Below, one piece after another: positions 34,186-42,654 of a stretch of DNA of 64,000 nt. Below the pieces are notes generated by a model, which saw only the letters and a list, made by a program, of their open reading frames with translations, ran no database searches and had not been told where the DNA came from. Every line of letters starts with the position of its first letter. Position 1 is the first letter of the stretch. Made by a program: the position numbers and the translations under genes. Origin of the DNA: Goekera deserti. Lineage in GTDB: Bacteria > Actinomycetota > Actinomycetes > Mycobacteriales > Geodermatophilaceae. The stretch is taken from NCBI RefSeq assembly GCF_010685995.1, contig NZ_JAAGWK010000015.1, positions 62,001-126,000 of the forward strand, given 5' to 3'.

Positions 34186-36209
34186 CCGCGGTGCACCCGG
34201 TCGTGCTGACCGGCACCGTCGAGGTGCTCACCCCCGGCGTGCAGACCAGCGTGCAGGACCTCACCGGTCGCACCGGGCTCTGGGACGTCGGGGTGCCGCC
34301 GTCCGGGGCGTGGGACGACCTGTCCTTCGCGCTGGCCAACCGGGCCGTCGGCAACCCGCCCACCGCGGCCGGGCTGGAGGCGGTGGTCACCGGCCCGCGG
34401 CTGCGCTTCGGTGCCCGCACGCTGGTCTGCCTGGCCGGGGCGGTCGGCTCCGCGACGCTGGACGGCCGGCCGGTGCGCCCCGGCGTGGTCACCGTCGTCC
34501 CGGCCGGTGGCGTGCTGGACATGGGCGCCTGCGGTGCGCCCGGGATGCGCGGCTACCTCGCCGTCGCCGGCGGGATCGCAGTGCCGCAGGAGCTGGGCAG
34601 CCGCGCCACGTTCCTGCTCGGCGGCTTCGGCGGCCTGGGCGGGCGGGCACTGCAGGCCGGTGACGCGCTGCCCGTGGGCCGGGTGGAGAACCTGCAGGCC
34701 CCGATCGACGTCGCCCCGCTGCTGCCCGAGCTGGGCGACAGCTGGACCCTGCGCGTGGTCCCCGGCCCGCACGGGGCACCGGAGCACCTCACCGAGGACG
34801 GCGTCACCGAGCTGTTCGCGGCGAGCTGGACGGTGGACCACCGGGCCGACCGGACCGGCATCCGGTTGCTCGGGCCGGCACCGCGGTGGGCCCGGCAGGA
34901 CGGCGGCGAGGCCGGCCTGCACCCGTCGAACATCCACGACAGCGCCTACCCGGTCGGCGGGATCATGCTCTCCGGTGACACCCCGGTCATCGTGGGGCCG
35001 GACGGGCCGAGCCTGGGCGGGTTCGTCGTCCCGTGCGCGGTGGTGCGGGCCGACCGGTGGCAGCTGGCCCAGCTGCGCCCGGGCGACACGGTGCGGCTGG
35101 TGCCGGTGACCCCGGAGGTCGCCGCCGCGGCGGCCGCCGAGCGCGCCGCGCTGCTCGCCGAGCCGGCCGCCGCGGTGGCGGCGACCTGGGAGGCGGCGCT
35201 GGCCGGCCGCCGGTCCGGTCCGCCGCCGGTGACCGCCGGACCGCCGGTGCGACCGGTGCTCGCCGAGCTGGCCGCCGACGGCCCGCGTCCCGGTGTGACG
35301 GTGCGCGCCTCCGGCGACCACCACCTGCTGCTGGAGGCCGGGCCCGCCCAGCTGGACCTGGACGTGCGGGTGTGGGTGCACCTGCTCGCCCAGCGGCTGC
35401 GCGCGCTGGCGCTGCCGGCGGTGCGCGAGCTGGTCGAGGGTGTCCGCTCGATGCTGGTGCAGGTCGACGAGCGGGCGCTGCCGCTGCCGGTGCTCGCCGA
35501 GCTGCTGGTGCAGCTGGCCGGCGAGGTGCCGGACCCGATGACGGTCACCCTCGACGTGCGCGAGGTGACCCTGCCGATCACGCTGGACCACCCGGCCGCA
35601 CACGAGGCGATGGCCCGGTACGCCCGCTCGGTGCGCCCGGATGCCCCCTGGTGCCCGGACAACGTGGAGTTCATCCGCCGGGTCAACGACCTGGAGCACC
35701 GCGACGACGTGTTCGACGTGGTCACCGCGGCCACCTACCTCGTGGTGGGGCTGGGCGACGTCTACCTGGGGGCACCGGTCGCCGTCCCGATCGACCCGCG
35801 GCACCGGCTGGTCACCACCAAGTACGACCCGGCCCGCACCTGGACGCCGCAGAACGCCGTCGGCATCGGCGGGGTGTACCTCTGCGTGTACGGGATGGAG
35901 GGGCCGGGCGGCTACCAGCTGGTCGGCCGCACCGTGCCCGTCTGGCGGCACGTGCCCGGCTCGACGGCGAAGCCCTGGCTGCTGCGCCAGTTCGACCGGC
36001 TCCGGTTCGCCCCGGTCACGGCCGAGGAGCTGGCCGACCGGCGGGCCGCCGTCGCGGCCGGGGCGGAGGACCTGCAGGTGCGCCCGGCGACGTTCTCCCT
36101 CGCCGAGGTGCGGGCGCTGGAGTCCGCGCACGCCGCGGAGATCGGCACCGTGCGCACCCGGCGCCGGGCCGCCTTCGACGCCGAGCGCGCCCGCTGGGGC
36201 ACCCGGTGA
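34182..36209 (+). CDS. Urea/guanidine carboxylase carboxyltransferase domains only (KipA-KipI type), lacking BC and BCCP
   Basis: The 675-residue protein consists of an AHS2/KipA-like domain (about 8-330: DLTGRTGLWDVGVPPSGAWD, GGIMLSGDTPVIVG) and an AHS1/KipI-like domain (about 375-600: DNVEFIRRVN, YLVVGLGDVYLGAP, PRHRLVTTKYDPARTWTP, GGIGGVYLCVYG-type end). In urea and guanidine carboxylases these lie between an N-terminal biotin carboxylase (about 450 residues) and a C-terminal biotin carrier domain. Here the gene begins precisely at the AHS2 start (GTGA overlap with UAAP1) and stops after FDAERARWGTR, just where the carrier domain would begin. No E-A-M-K-M biotin motif is present. The biotin half must come from elsewhere, or the enzyme works differently, as in 5-oxoprolinase PxpBC. 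Confidence 0.87.
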   Translation: MTAVHPVVLTGTVEVLTPGVQTSVQDLTGRTGLWDVGVPPSGAWDDLSFALANRAVGNPPTAAGLEAVVTGPRLRFGARTLVCLAGAVGSATLDGRPVRPGVVTVVPAGGVLDMGACGAPGMRGYLAVAGGIAVPQELGSRATFLLGGFGGLGGRALQAGDALPVGRVENLQAPIDVAPLLPELGDSWTLRVVPGPHGAPEHLTEDGVTELFAASWTVDHRADRTGIRLLGPAPRWARQDGGEAGLHPSNIHDSAYPVGGIMLSGDTPVIVGPDGPSLGGFVVPCAVVRADRWQLAQLRPGDTVRLVPVTPEVAAAAAAERAALLAEPAAAVAATWEAALAGRRSGPPPVTAGPPVRPVLAELAADGPRPGVTVRASGDHHLLLEAGPAQLDLDVRVWVHLLAQRLRALALPAVRELVEGVRSMLVQVDERALPLPVLAELLVQLAGEVPDPMTVTLDVREVTLPITLDHPAAHEAMARYARSVRPDAPWCPDNVEFIRRVNDLEHRDDVFDVVTAATYLVVGLGDVYLGAPVAVPIDPRHRLVTTKYDPARTWTPQNAVGIGGVYLCVYGMEGPGGYQLVGRTVPVWRHVPGSTAKPWLLRQFDRLRFAPVTAEELADRRAAVAAGAEDLQVRPATFSLAEVRALESAHAAEIGTVRTRRRAAFDAERARWGTR

Positions 36210-37873
36210 CCGCCGTGCAGCCCGACCTGACCCCGGCCGACCTGGACCAGCCGGCCTTCATCCGGGTGCTCACCGCCGACGAGGTGACCGGCCTCGGCCC
36301 GGCGGCGGACGGGCCGCTGGCCGGGCTGCCGTTCGCCGTGAAGGACAACATCGACGTCGCCGGCGTGCCGACCACCGCGGCCTGCCCCTCCCGGGTGGAG
36401 CCCGCGACCGGCTCGGCGACGGCGGTGCAGCGGCTGCTGGACGCCGGCGCGCGACCGGTCGGCAAGACCAACATGGACCAGTTCGCCACCGGCCTGGTCG
36501 GCACCCGGTCGCCCTACGGGGCCTGTCACAGCGTCGCCTCCGCCGCGCACGTCAGCGGCGGCAGCAGCTCGGGCAGCGCGGTGGCGGTGGCCGCGGGCGT
36601 GGTGCCGCTGGCACTGGGCACCGACACCGCCGGCAGCGGCCGGGTGCCGGCGGCGTTCAACGGCCTGGTCGGGATGAAGCCGACCCGGGGGCTGGTGCCC
36701 ACCCGCGGGGTGCTGCCTGCGGCGCCGTCGCTGGACTGCGTCACCACCCTCACCCGCACCGTGGCGCTGGCCCGCACCGCGCTCGGCGTGCTCGCCGGCC
36801 ACGACCCGGCGGACCCGTGGTCCCGCCCCGCGCCGGCCGCGCTGCCCCCCGGGGTGGCCCGCCGGATGCGGGTGGTGGCGGTGCCGGACGGCCCGCTGGA
36901 CCTGGACCCGCCGCACCGCGCGGCGTGGGAGGCGGCGCTGGCGCACGCGGCGACGGTCGCCCGGCTGGTGCCGGTCGACGTCTCGGCGTTCCTGGAGGCG
37001 GCCCAGCTGCTCTACGGCGGGCCGTTCCTCGCCGAGCGGCTGGCCGCGTTCGGGCAGCTGCTGGAACCCGACCACCCCGGCCTGGACCCGGTCGTGCGCC
37101 GGATCGTGCTGGGGGCGCGCCCGATCAGCGGGGCCGACGTGTACCGCGGCCAGCAGCGGCTGGCCGAGCTGCGGGCCGCCGCGCTGCCGGCCTTCCTCGG
37201 CGCCGACGCGCTGCTGCTGCCGGTGACGCCCGGGCACCCGACGCTCGCCGAGGTCGCCGCCGACCCGGTCGGGGTCAACGCCCGGCTGGGCACCTACACC
37301 AACATGGTCAACCTGCTTGACCTGTGCGCGGTCGCGGTGCCGGCCGGCACGCGCGCCGACGGGCTGCCCTTCGGCGTCCAGCTGCTGGCGCCGGCCTTCG
37401 CGGACGGCCCGCTGCTGGACCTGGCCGCGCGGTGGTGCGGGGAACCGGTCGACCAGGTGCCGACCCGCAGCCTGCTGGCCGTCGCCGGCGCCCACCTGAC
37501 CGGGCAGCCGCTCAACCCGCAGCTGGTGGGTCTGGGGGGCCGGCTGCACGCCCGGGCGCGCACCGCGGGCGGGTACCGGATGTACCGGGTGCCGGGTGCG
37601 CTGCCCCGGCCCGGGCTGGTCCGCGGCGCCGGTGGCCCGCCTGCGGGCATCGAGGTCGAGGTGTGGGACCTGCCGGCCGGCGGGCTGGGGGAGCTGCTCC
37701 CGGCGGTGGCCGCGCCGCTGGCGCTGGGACCGGTGGAGCTGGACGACGGCACGGTCGTGCCCGGGTTCCTCACCGACCCCGGCGGCGTCGACGCCACCCA
37801 GGACATCAGCGGCTCCGGCGGCTGGCGGGCCCACCTCGCAGCCCGGATCGCGCGGGGGGCCGCCGACCGGTAG
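36206..37873 (+). CDS. atzF: Allophanate hydrolase
   Basis: The 555-residue protein starts at the GTG at 36206 (GTGA overlap). The amidase-signature triad is intact: Lys46 (AVKDNID), cis-Ser120 (GGSSSGSA) and nucleophile Ser144 (GTDTAGSGRVPA). These spacings match AtzF. The C-terminal domain (about 435-555; LVGLGGRLHARARTAGGYRM; VEVWDLPAGGLGELLPAV) is the AtzF-type second domain. The enzyme splits allophanate into two ammonia and two CO2. It closes the guanidine operon, and a terminator follows 3 bp after the stop. Confidence 0.93.
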   Translation: MTAVQPDLTPADLDQPAFIRVLTADEVTGLGPAADGPLAGLPFAVKDNIDVAGVPTTAACPSRVEPATGSATAVQRLLDAGARPVGKTNMDQFATGLVGTRSPYGACHSVASAAHVSGGSSSGSAVAVAAGVVPLALGTDTAGSGRVPAAFNGLVGMKPTRGLVPTRGVLPAAPSLDCVTTLTRTVALARTALGVLAGHDPADPWSRPAPAALPPGVARRMRVVAVPDGPLDLDPPHRAAWEAALAHAATVARLVPVDVSAFLEAAQLLYGGPFLAERLAAFGQLLEPDHPGLDPVVRRIVLGARPISGADVYRGQQRLAELRAAALPAFLGADALLLPVTPGHPTLAEVAADPVGVNARLGTYTNMVNLLDLCAVAVPAGTRADGLPFGVQLLAPAFADGPLLDLAARWCGEPVDQVPTRSLLAVAGAHLTGQPLNPQLVGLGGRLHARARTAGGYRMYRVPGALPRPGLVRGAGGPPAGIEVEVWDLPAGGLGELLPAVAAPLALGPVELDDGTVVPGFLTDPGGVDATQDISGSGGWRAHLAARIARGAADR

Positions 37874-37875
37874 GA

Positions 37876-37910
37876 CAGGGGGCGGGACGCCGCCGGCCTC
37901 CCGCCCCCTG
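37876..37910 (+). terminator. Terminator of the guanidine operon
   Basis: A perfect 12-bp stem CAGGGGGCGGGA/TCCCGCCCCCTG (37876-37887 with 37899-37910) with an 11-nt loop lies directly after the allophanate hydrolase stop. Confidence 0.8.
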
Positions 37911-37932
37911 CCTCAGAACGCGAGGACCCCCC

Positions 37933-40266
37933 ATGCCCGCCCCGAGCTTCGAGACCGACCCGTGGACGGTCCGCGAGCCGCACCTGGAGCTCGGGACGCT
38001 CGGCGTCGCCGAGTCCGTGTTCAGCCTGTCCAACGGCTACCTGGGCATCCGGGGAACGCTCGACGAGCTCGAGCCGCACGTCAGCCGGGGCACCTACCTC
38101 TCCGGCGTGCACGAGACCCACCCGCTGTCCTATCCCGAGGGCGGCTACGGCCACCCCGAGGAGGGAGAGGCGCTGCTCACCGTGGCCGACGGGACGCCGG
38201 TGCGGCTGCTGGTGGACGGCGTCCCGCTGGACGTGCGGGAGCTGCGGTTCCAGCTGCACGAGCGGACCCTGGACCTGCGCAGCGGCACCCTGGACCGCCG
38301 CGCGCGCTGGACGACGGCGGCGGGCACCACGGTGGAGATGACGTCCCGGCGGCTGGTGTCGCTGCGGGAGCGGTCGATCGCCGCGGTGCGGTACGAGGTG
38401 CGCGCCCTGGACGGGCCCGCGCACGTCGTCGTGCGCTCCGAGCTGGTGGACGGCGAGGCCACGCCCACCGGCGTGGACAACGACGACCCGCGCGTCGCCG
38501 AGCAGCTGGACCACGCCTTCGAGTCGCTGACCCACGAGCGCGCCAGCAGCGGCGGCGCGCTGGCCGCGCGGACCCGGCGCTCGGGCATCACCGTCGCCGC
38601 GGCCGTCGGCCACCGGGTGCAGGGAGGCGCGCTGAGCACCTACGCCGACGTACGGCAGGTTGTGGCCACCGTCGTCGCGTCCCTGGACGCGGGGGAGTCG
38701 GTCACCGTCGTGAAGACCGTGGCGCACACCTGGTCCCACGACGCCGACCCCGGCTCGCTGACCGGGGAGGCGTGGGCCACGGTGGACTCCGCCCTGGACC
38801 TGGGCTGGGACGGTCTGCTGGCCGGCCAGCGGGCGGTGCTCGACGAGCTGTGGGCCACCGCGGACGTCGAGGTCGACGGCGACCCGGAGCTGCAGCAGGC
38901 GCTGCGCTACGGCGTCTTCCGGCTCGCCTGCGCCACGGCCTGCATCTCCGGTGCGCCCGTCGGCGCCAAGGGGCTGACCGGGATCGGGTACAGCGGCCAC
39001 ACCTTCTGGGACGTCGAGGGCTTCGTGCTCCCCGCGCTCACGCTGCTGCGCCCGGACGCCGCGGCCCGGCTGCTGCGCTGGCGTGCGGGCACCCTGGACC
39101 ACGCCCGGGAGCGGGCCCGCACCCTGGGCGTGGCCGGGGCGTCGTTCGCCTGGCGCACCATCAGCGGCCGGGAGGTGTCGGCCTACTGGCCGGCCAGCAC
39201 TGCCGCGGTGCACGTCAACGCCGACATCGCCCGCGCCTTCTGGTTGCACCAGCACGTCACCGGCGACGACGTCGACTCCCTCGGTGGCCTGGAGGTGCTG
39301 GTGGAGACGGCGCGGCTGTGGGCCTGCCTCGGCCACGAGGACGCCGCCGGCGCCTGGCACCTGTTCGGCGTCACCGGGCCCGACGAGTACACCGGCGTCG
39401 TCGACGACAACGTGTTCACCAACCTGATGGCACGGCGGAACCTGCGGTGGGCCGCAGACGCGTGCCGACGGTGGGAGTCGCGGGCGGCCGAGCTGGGCGT
39501 GGACCACGCGGAGATCGCCTCGTGGCGGGCCGCGGCGGACGCGGTGCACGTGCCGTGGGACGAGGGCCTGGGCGTGCACCCGATGAACACCAACTTCACC
39601 TCCTACCGGGAGTGGGACTTCGACGAGTCGCCGGACGCGCCGGCGGTGCAGGAGGAGAACCACTACGCCACGTTCTACCGGCGCCAGGTGCTCAAGCAGG
39701 CCGACCTGGTGCAGGCCCTGTGGTGGTGCCGGCAGGACTTCACCGCCGAGCAGGTGGCCCGCGACCTGGAGTACTACGAGGCGCGCACCGTGCGCGACTC
39801 GTCGCTGTCGGCGTCGATCCAGGCGGTCGTGTGCGCGCAGGCGCAGCACCCCGACCTGGCCCTGCGGTACCTGCGCGAGTGCGCGCTGGTGGACCTGCGC
39901 GACGTGCAGGGCGACACCGCCAAGGGCCTGCACATGGCCGCGGTCGCCGGCTCGTGGCTGGCCCTGGTCGCCGGGCTGGGTGGCCTGCGGGAGGACGGCG
40001 AGGACCTGGAGCTGGCGCCGCTGCTGCCCGCGGCACTGTCCCGGACCGCCTACCACGCGACCTGGCGCGGCCGGCTGCTGCGGGTGCAGACCACCCGGGA
40101 CGGCACCACGGTCACCCTGCTGCGCGGCGAGGGCCCGGTGCCGGTCGTGGTGGACGGCGAGCGGCTGACGGTGACCGGCGACGCCCCGGCGCACGCCCCG
40201 CTGCGGGACCCGGCACCGCTGCTGGCCGAGCCGCGCCAGCCGCCCGGCCACGAGCCGCGGACCTGA
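37933..40266 (+). CDS. Glycoside hydrolase family 65 phosphorylase (maltose/trehalose/kojibiose type)
   Basis: The 777-residue enzyme has the GH65 order: N-terminal beta-sandwich (FSLSNGYLGIRGTLDE), the (alpha/alpha)6 barrel, and a short C-terminal beta domain. Substrate-site motifs are IGYSGHTFWDVEGFVLP and AYWPASTAAVHVN. The catalytic acid is Glu485 in VTGPDEYTG, and the phosphate-binding region appears as SSLSASIQAVV. GH65 enzymes reversibly phosphorolyse alpha-glucosides to beta-glucose 1-phosphate. The exact disaccharide cannot be read from sequence. No phosphoglucomutase is adjacent. An ATG follows GAGGACCC. Confidence 0.92.
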   Translation: MPAPSFETDPWTVREPHLELGTLGVAESVFSLSNGYLGIRGTLDELEPHVSRGTYLSGVHETHPLSYPEGGYGHPEEGEALLTVADGTPVRLLVDGVPLDVRELRFQLHERTLDLRSGTLDRRARWTTAAGTTVEMTSRRLVSLRERSIAAVRYEVRALDGPAHVVVRSELVDGEATPTGVDNDDPRVAEQLDHAFESLTHERASSGGALAARTRRSGITVAAAVGHRVQGGALSTYADVRQVVATVVASLDAGESVTVVKTVAHTWSHDADPGSLTGEAWATVDSALDLGWDGLLAGQRAVLDELWATADVEVDGDPELQQALRYGVFRLACATACISGAPVGAKGLTGIGYSGHTFWDVEGFVLPALTLLRPDAAARLLRWRAGTLDHARERARTLGVAGASFAWRTISGREVSAYWPASTAAVHVNADIARAFWLHQHVTGDDVDSLGGLEVLVETARLWACLGHEDAAGAWHLFGVTGPDEYTGVVDDNVFTNLMARRNLRWAADACRRWESRAAELGVDHAEIASWRAAADAVHVPWDEGLGVHPMNTNFTSYREWDFDESPDAPAVQEENHYATFYRRQVLKQADLVQALWWCRQDFTAEQVARDLEYYEARTVRDSSLSASIQAVVCAQAQHPDLALRYLRECALVDLRDVQGDTAKGLHMAAVAGSWLALVAGLGGLREDGEDLELAPLLPAALSRTAYHATWRGRLLRVQTTRDGTTVTLLRGEGPVPVVVDGERLTVTGDAPAHAPLRDPAPLLAEPRQPPGHEPRT

Positions 40267-40342
40267 GGCCACCGGGTCTGGTCAGCCGGGCCGCGGCGGG
40301 GTGTACTCGACGCCCGAGACCCGTCCAGGAGAGGAGCCACCC

Positions 40343-40654
40343 GTGCAGGTGGTGGTGACAGACGCTGCCGAGCAGCACCGCTACGAGGCCCGCGTCGACG
40401 GCGAGCTGGCGGCGATCGCGGAGTACATCGCGACGCCCGGGCTCGTCGTCATGACGCACACCGAGGTGCTGTCCGGGCACGAGGGCCAGGGCGTCGCGTC
40501 CGAGCTGGTGCGCCAGGCGCTGGAGGACGTGCGCCGGCAGGGGGCCAAGGTGCTGCCGCTGTGCCCGTTCGTGTCCGGCTGGATGCGCCGGCACGACGGG
40601 TACGACGACCTGGAGTACCGCTCACGGACCACGATCACCGCCGCGAGCAGCTGA
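40343..40654 (+). CDS. GNAT-like N-acetyltransferase (YidJ/Gtn10 type)
   Basis: The 103-residue protein starts at the GTG at 40343 after GAGAGGAG. The acetyl-CoA loop is present as LSGHEGQGVASELVRQALE, and the C-terminal LCPFVSGWMRRHDGYDDL is the typical end of the short GNAT group (COG2388). The substrate is unknown. It is a small single gene, convergent with the membrane protein at 40676. Confidence 0.85.
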   Translation: MQVVVTDAAEQHRYEARVDGELAAIAEYIATPGLVVMTHTEVLSGHEGQGVASELVRQALEDVRRQGAKVLPLCPFVSGWMRRHDGYDDLEYRSRTTITAASS

Positions 40655-40675
40655 CCCGGCGAGCGCCCGGGGTCC

Positions 40676-41392
40676 CTACCCCCGGCTGGTCTCGGCGACC
40701 GGCGGCTGCGGGGGAGCGAGCGGCGGCAGCGTGGGTGTCACCGGCGGGGCCATGAGCTCCTGGTAGGCGGTGGTGTGCGCCCGGAGCGCGGAGACCGCGT
40801 CCGCCACGTCGGTGGTCGAGCGGCCGGCCGCGGCCTCCACCTGCTCGGCGTGCCGGACCGCGTCGCAGACGTCGGCGACCGTCGCCAGCCAGGCGCGCGC
40901 CTCTGGTTCCGGGTCGACCGTGCCGGTCGGCCCGGTGGCCAGGGTCAGCTGCCGCAGGCGCTGCTCCAGCCGGCTGCCCTCGGCCTCCAGCGACGGCAAC
41001 AGCCCCGGGACGTCGCCGAGGTGCGCACCGGTGGCCTGGGCGGCGGCCACCTGCCGGCGCAGCCCGTCGCGGGCCCGGGCGACCTCCAGCTGGAGCTCCG
41101 CGGCGGAGCGCCGCTGACCCGGCGGCAGGTGCCGCGCGGCCACCGCGGTGGCGCCCTGCATGCCGATCTCCCGGCCGCGGGTGGCCAGCTCCCGGCCCCG
41201 GGCTGCCAGCGGGCTGCGCCGCACCCGGCGGACCACCAGCCACCCGGCGACCGCCGCGACCAGCAGCAGCACCACGAGCACCCCGCCCAGCACGGCGAGC
41301 ACCGTGGGGTCCAGCGACAGCAGCCAGGTCAGCTCGCCGTCGGCGCGCACGTCGAGGGCGCCGGCGGGGTGGGTCGGCAGGGGGGTGGTCAT
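40676..41392 (-). CDS. Membrane-anchored coiled-coil protein (hypothetical)
   Basis: The 238-residue protein starts at the ATG at 41392, preceded by ACGAGGAG. A short outer segment is followed by one membrane helix near residues 31-53 (VLAVLGGVLVVLLLVAAVAG) and a basic stop-transfer (RRVRRS). The cytoplasmic part is Ala/Arg/Leu-rich and helical (about 70-210), and the tail is Pro-rich (PTLPPLAPPQPP). No known domain is recognised. It may be a scaffold or cell-envelope-associated factor. Confidence 0.7.
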   Translation of the reverse strand: MTTPLPTHPAGALDVRADGELTWLLSLDPTVLAVLGGVLVVLLLVAAVAGWLVVRRVRRSPLAARGRELATRGREIGMQGATAVAARHLPPGQRRSAAELQLEVARARDGLRRQVAAAQATGAHLGDVPGLLPSLEAEGSRLEQRLRQLTLATGPTGTVDPEPEARAWLATVADVCDAVRHAEQVEAAAGRSTTDVADAVSALRAHTTAYQELMAPPVTPTLPPLAPPQPPVAETSRG

Positions 41393-41551
41393 GGGGCTCC
41401 TCGTCGGGGCGGTGTGGCCGGGGCGGTGTGCCGGCTGCCCGGACAACGTCGCCGGTCGGCCTCCCGGTTCCCGTCCGTCGCCTGCGGGATGGACCACCGG
41501 CCCGATCGACCGGTGCCTGCGTCGGCCGACCGCTCCGACGCCCGCCGCGCC

Positions 41552-41914
41552 TCACGCGGCCACGAGCCGCACGACGCTCATCACGGTCGCGGTCACCGGG
41601 ACGGTGATCCACAGCACCCGGCTCAGCCACCCGCGACGGGGGAGCTCACGGGTGCCGTACAGCGCCCACTGCAGCGTCAGGGACAGCGCGAAGCAGAGCA
41701 GCGTGGCCGGGAGTCCGAGCAAGAACGCCATGGGGACCCACCAGTCGTAGCCCGTCGCGCACGCGGAGGCGAAGCAGTCGGGGTCGGGGGTGATCGTGAC
41801 TGACGTGATGGCCAGGGCGACGAGGACCTCCAGCAGCTGGGCCACGAAGTACCGGATCGAGCTCTCCTCCGCGCCGAGGGTGTCGTCGGGTCTCGATGTG
41901 TGCGGAGGCGTCAC
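41552..41914 (-). CDS. Three-helix membrane protein with CX4C motif
   Basis: The 120-residue protein has three hydrophobic segments (FVAQLLEVLVALAITSVTI, MAFLLGLPATLLCFALSLTL, VLWITVPVTATVMSVVRLV). Between the first two lies DCFASAC, a C-x4-C pair that may form an outer disulfide. The protein at 51862-52263 has the same layout with CRSAPC. The family is not recognised. It is separated by 78 bp from the secreted protein gene upstream. Confidence 0.6.
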   Translation of the reverse strand: MTPPHTSRPDDTLGAEESSIRYFVAQLLEVLVALAITSVTITPDPDCFASACATGYDWWVPMAFLLGLPATLLCFALSLTLQWALYGTRELPRRGWLSRVLWITVPVTATVMSVVRLVAA

Positions 41915-41992
41915 CGATGCCGACCTCCTGGAGGACGATCACGGACGGGGGGATCACCGTGCCACACGCTCCGAGACCCGACGAGCCCTCGA

Positions 41993-42535
41993 TCAGGTCG
42001 GCGGGGCGGGGATGGAGAGGGCGCCCTCGGCCTGGGTGGTGCAGGCGGTCGAGTCGGTGCGGTACTCGGGCGTGTCCAGCAGCTCCGCCGGCTGCACCTC
42101 GTACCGAGTGACGTCGCGGCCGGCGGTGCTGCCGAGCGTGTCGTCGTCGGAGTTGACCCGGATCGACCAGCCCCGGTCCCGCAGGCAGTCGACGATGCCG
42201 GCGGTCACCGCGTACTGGTAGGCCTCCGTCGCCGGGTCGACCGGCGGCGTGGTGACCTCCACGCACTCCTGCATGCGTGCCGCGACGCCGGGGTTGTTGG
42301 CCCCGATCGGCGTCAGGCTCTCGCCCTCGTCGGTCTGCTCCACTCGGTAGGGCACGTCGCGGTCGTCGAAGCAGTCGGCGAGGCCCCGCGCCCCCTGGCC
42401 GGCGTAGGGCGCGGAGCCGGTGGCGCCGGGTGCGTCCTCGGCGTGCGCGGTCGTGGCGGCCAGGCCGGCCGCGCCGATTCCGAGGACGGCGAGGGTCAGC
42501 GGCAGGGCGATGCGGGTGCGGCGGGTGGTGGTCAT
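41993..42535 (-). CDS. Secreted protein of the sigma/anti-sigma operon (hypothetical)
   Basis: The 180-residue precursor has a signal peptide (MTTTRRTRIALPL, core LAVLGIGAAGLAAT, AHA-E cleavage near residue 32). The mature part is acidic and has four Cys (ADCFDDRD, MQECVEV, VDCLRDRGW, STACTTQ), suggesting two disulfides. It overlaps the 40-residue ORF by ATGA, so it is the last gene of the operon that begins with the ECF sigma gene at 44512. No family is recognised. Confidence 0.65.
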   Translation of the reverse strand: MTTTRRTRIALPLTLAVLGIGAAGLAATTAHAEDAPGATGSAPYAGQGARGLADCFDDRDVPYRVEQTDEGESLTPIGANNPGVAARMQECVEVTTPPVDPATEAYQYAVTAGIVDCLRDRGWSIRVNSDDDTLGSTAGRDVTRYEVQPAELLDTPEYRTDSTACTTQAEGALSIPAPPT

Positions 42536-42654
42536 CGTCGGGGGTCCTTCGGGTGTGGGGGACGGGTGGGCCGGCGAGGGGGCAGGTGCCGGCGCTCGTG
42601 GGCGTCGTGGACGAGCTGACGTGCGGCGATGAGCAGCGCGGAGTCGGTGCTCAT
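42532..42654 (-). CDS. 40-residue coupled small protein
   Basis: The frame starts at an ATG overlapping the stop of the anti-sigma gene (ATGA, 42651-42654). It ends at a TGA overlapping the ATG of the secreted-protein gene (ATGA, 42532-42535). The peptide begins MSTDSALLIAARQLVHDAHE and is basic and Pro/His/Arg-rich at the C-terminus. Perfect overlaps at both ends are strong evidence that ribosomes pass through it. It may be a true micro-protein or a translational coupler between its neighbours. Confidence 0.55.
   Translation of the reverse strand: MSTDSALLIAARQLVHDAHERRHLPPRRPTRPPHPKDPRR

Noticed and set aside
33891-36131. 746-codon minus-strand frame opposite the guanidine genes
   Set aside because: Shadow of the UAAP1 and carboxyltransferase genes; no recognisable domain.
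34182-36209. Reading the carboxyltransferase gene as a 5-oxoprolinase subunit B/C fusion
   Set aside because: The domains are homologous, but no PxpA (LamB/YcsF) gene is present, and the riboswitch, UAAP1/2 and allophanate hydrolase place it in guanidine metabolism. A PxpBC-like mechanism remains possible.
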